Source of the DNA: JBATTK01 sp049670505
Lineage (GTDB): Bacteria > Bacteroidota > Bacteroidia > Flavobacteriales > Flavobacteriaceae
Assembly: GCA_049670505.1 (NCBI GenBank)
Contig: JBATTK010000002.1
Location: forward strand, 1-6,664
Length of the DNA: 6,664 bases
Direction of reading: 5' to 3'
The notes under the pieces are model-generated. The model did no database searches, was not told the origin of the DNA, and worked only from the letters and a program-made list of their open reading frames with translations. The first letter of the stretch is position 1. Every line of letters starts with the position of its first letter. Made by a program: the position numbers and the translations under genes. Positions 5,698 to 6,664 of the stretch are shown here, piece by piece.

Positions 5698-6663
5698 CTA
5701 AACCCGTTCCAGGGAAAAGTCCGAGTGATCTGACATTTCGGCCTGTAATATCTCCCTATAGGACAATACGGTAGCCTCATCCAACTGAAAAATGGTTTGG
5801 AATTCCTCTAACACGGTATCCATTAAATTTCTGATACTGTCAATGTCAAAATATAGCCTCCCTGTTCTTCTAATAAAAAAATCCATCGGGTTTTGCACCA
5901 TTTCATAGTCGATGCCAAAATGCAGTTCCGCTTTGATCATACGCACATAAGGATCCTTATCCTTTAATCGGGCGTAATCTTCCAAGATCAGTTCCGTTTG
6001 TTTACCGTAATTGGTGACCAAAAACCATGCATCGTGCTCCGTGAATCCGTCTGGTTTTATTCGTTCATAAATCGCTGCAATATACTTGGTAACCTGTTTG
6101 AATTTTTTAAAATCATTTCCACATAAGGGAATTTTATCCGTACTACATTCGTTTACTTCGGTTTCATATTCCTCCTCCATTTTCTTGGCAATACGATTTA
6201 CCACACGTTCCGCCATTTTACGGTATCCCGTTAGTTTCCCACCGGCAATACTGATCAATCCGGTGTCCGAAGTAAAGATTTCGTCCTTTCGGGAAAGTTC
6301 CGAAGCGGATTTTCCCTCCTCATGGATCAACGGGCGCAATCCGGCCCAGGAAGAAACAATATCTTCCATCTCCAAATCAATTTTTGGGAACATATTATTA
6401 ACGGCGGATATCAAATACATAGCATCCGCCAAATCTACACGAACATTGTCCTTGTCATTGTTATAATTTGTATCCGTAGTTCCTACATAGGTAACTTTCC
6501 CCCTGGGAATGGCAAACATCATACGTCCGTCCGGGACATCGAAATAAACGGATTGTTTTATCGGTAATTTTTCGTGGGGGAAAACTAAATGCACTCCTTT
6601 GGTCAAATGCAGACGTTTTCCCTTTTTGGAATTGTTTAGACCTCGCAATTCATCTACCCAAGG
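5698..6663 (-). CDS. glpD: Aerobic glycerol-3-phosphate dehydrogenase GlpD, C-terminal 321 residues
   Basis: This FAD enzyme oxidises glycerol 3-phosphate to dihydroxyacetone phosphate at the cytoplasmic membrane and passes electrons to quinone. Only the C-terminal part is present. The frame stays open to the right edge and begins PWVDELRGL, the conserved continuation of the FAD-domain (GPWVD) motif. The TTG at 6648 is therefore an internal Leu codon, not a start. Visible family landmarks, numbered from the first visible residue, are GVHLVFP (23-29), VGTTDTNY (60-67), WAGLRPL (106-112, with Arg110 equivalent to the substrate-contacting Arg of E. coli GlpD) and GGKLTGYR (141-148, with the matching Lys143). 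The all-helical C-terminal domain follows, with AELHFGIDYEM and DFFIRRTGRLYFD, giving the longer two-domain GlpD type. The stop is TAG. GpsA, the reverse-direction enzyme, is encoded about 3.8 kb away on the other strand. No defect is seen in the visible part. Confidence 0.95.
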   Translation of the reverse strand, partial: PWVDELRGLNNSKKGKRLHLTKGVHLVFPHEKLPIKQSVYFDVPDGRMMFAIPRGKVTYVGTTDTNYNNDKDNVRVDLADAMYLISAVNNMFPKIDLEMEDIVSSWAGLRPLIHEEGKSASELSRKDEIFTSDTGLISIAGGKLTGYRKMAERVVNRIAKKMEEEYETEVNECSTDKIPLCGNDFKKFKQVTKYIAAIYERIKPDGFTEHDAWFLVTNYGKQTELILEDYARLKDKDPYVRMIKAELHFGIDYEMVQNPMDFFIRRTGRLYFDIDSIRNLMDTVLEEFQTIFQLDEATVLSYREILQAEMSDHSDFSLERV

Positions 6664-6664
6664 C

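Noticed and set aside
6086..6466. Open frame of 126 codons on the plus strand
   Set aside because: It lies wholly antisense to glpD, whose motifs are clear. The protein is low-complexity and rich in Ser and Ile, with no recognisable domain.

Overview
The window looks like a chromosomal stretch from a Bacteroidota bacterium, most likely a marine-type member of the Flavobacteriaceae. The base composition is AT-rich (roughly 40% GC by eye). Start codons lack strong Shine-Dalgarno sequences. One TAnnTTTG-type promoter element precedes gpsA. The protein families also fit: a 4-TM LytTR regulator, a flavobacterial CYTEV-type lipoprotein, and GpsA with the GGGSWATA variant. No mobile element, tRNA, rRNA or CRISPR array is visible, and no intergenic gap exceeds about 130 bp.

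Layout from left to right: (1) a lipoprotein gene on the minus strand, cut by the left edge (2..781); (2) a divergently placed gpsA for soluble glycerol-3-phosphate dehydrogenase (909..1910, +); (3) a membrane-anchored LytTR transcription regulator (1918..2676, -), tail-to-tail with gpsA with only 7 bp between stops; (4) divergent from it, an exported PDZ-alpha/beta hydrolase (2803..4122, +); (5) a lipoprotein alpha/beta hydrolase of the S33/TAP peptidase type (4251..5678, +); (6) the C-terminal part of glpD, the FAD-dependent glycerol-3-phosphate dehydrogenase (5698..6663, -), which runs off the right edge and converges on gene 5 with a 19-bp gap.

Two themes emerge. GpsA (DHAP to G3P, for phospholipid synthesis) and GlpD (G3P to DHAP, feeding electrons to quinone) are opposing enzymes of the same metabolite, located about 3.8 kb apart. 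Between them sits a possible regulator-plus-effector cassette: a one-component 4-TM/LytTR regulator and two exported serine hydrolases. Both hydrolase genes have AT-rich inverted repeats within about 12 bp of their start codons, and related AAGA(A)TATCTT palindromes occur in both upstream regions. The link between the regulator and the hydrolases is inference from position. The domain calls for GpsA, LytTR, the two hydrolases and GlpD rest on motifs read directly from the sequence.
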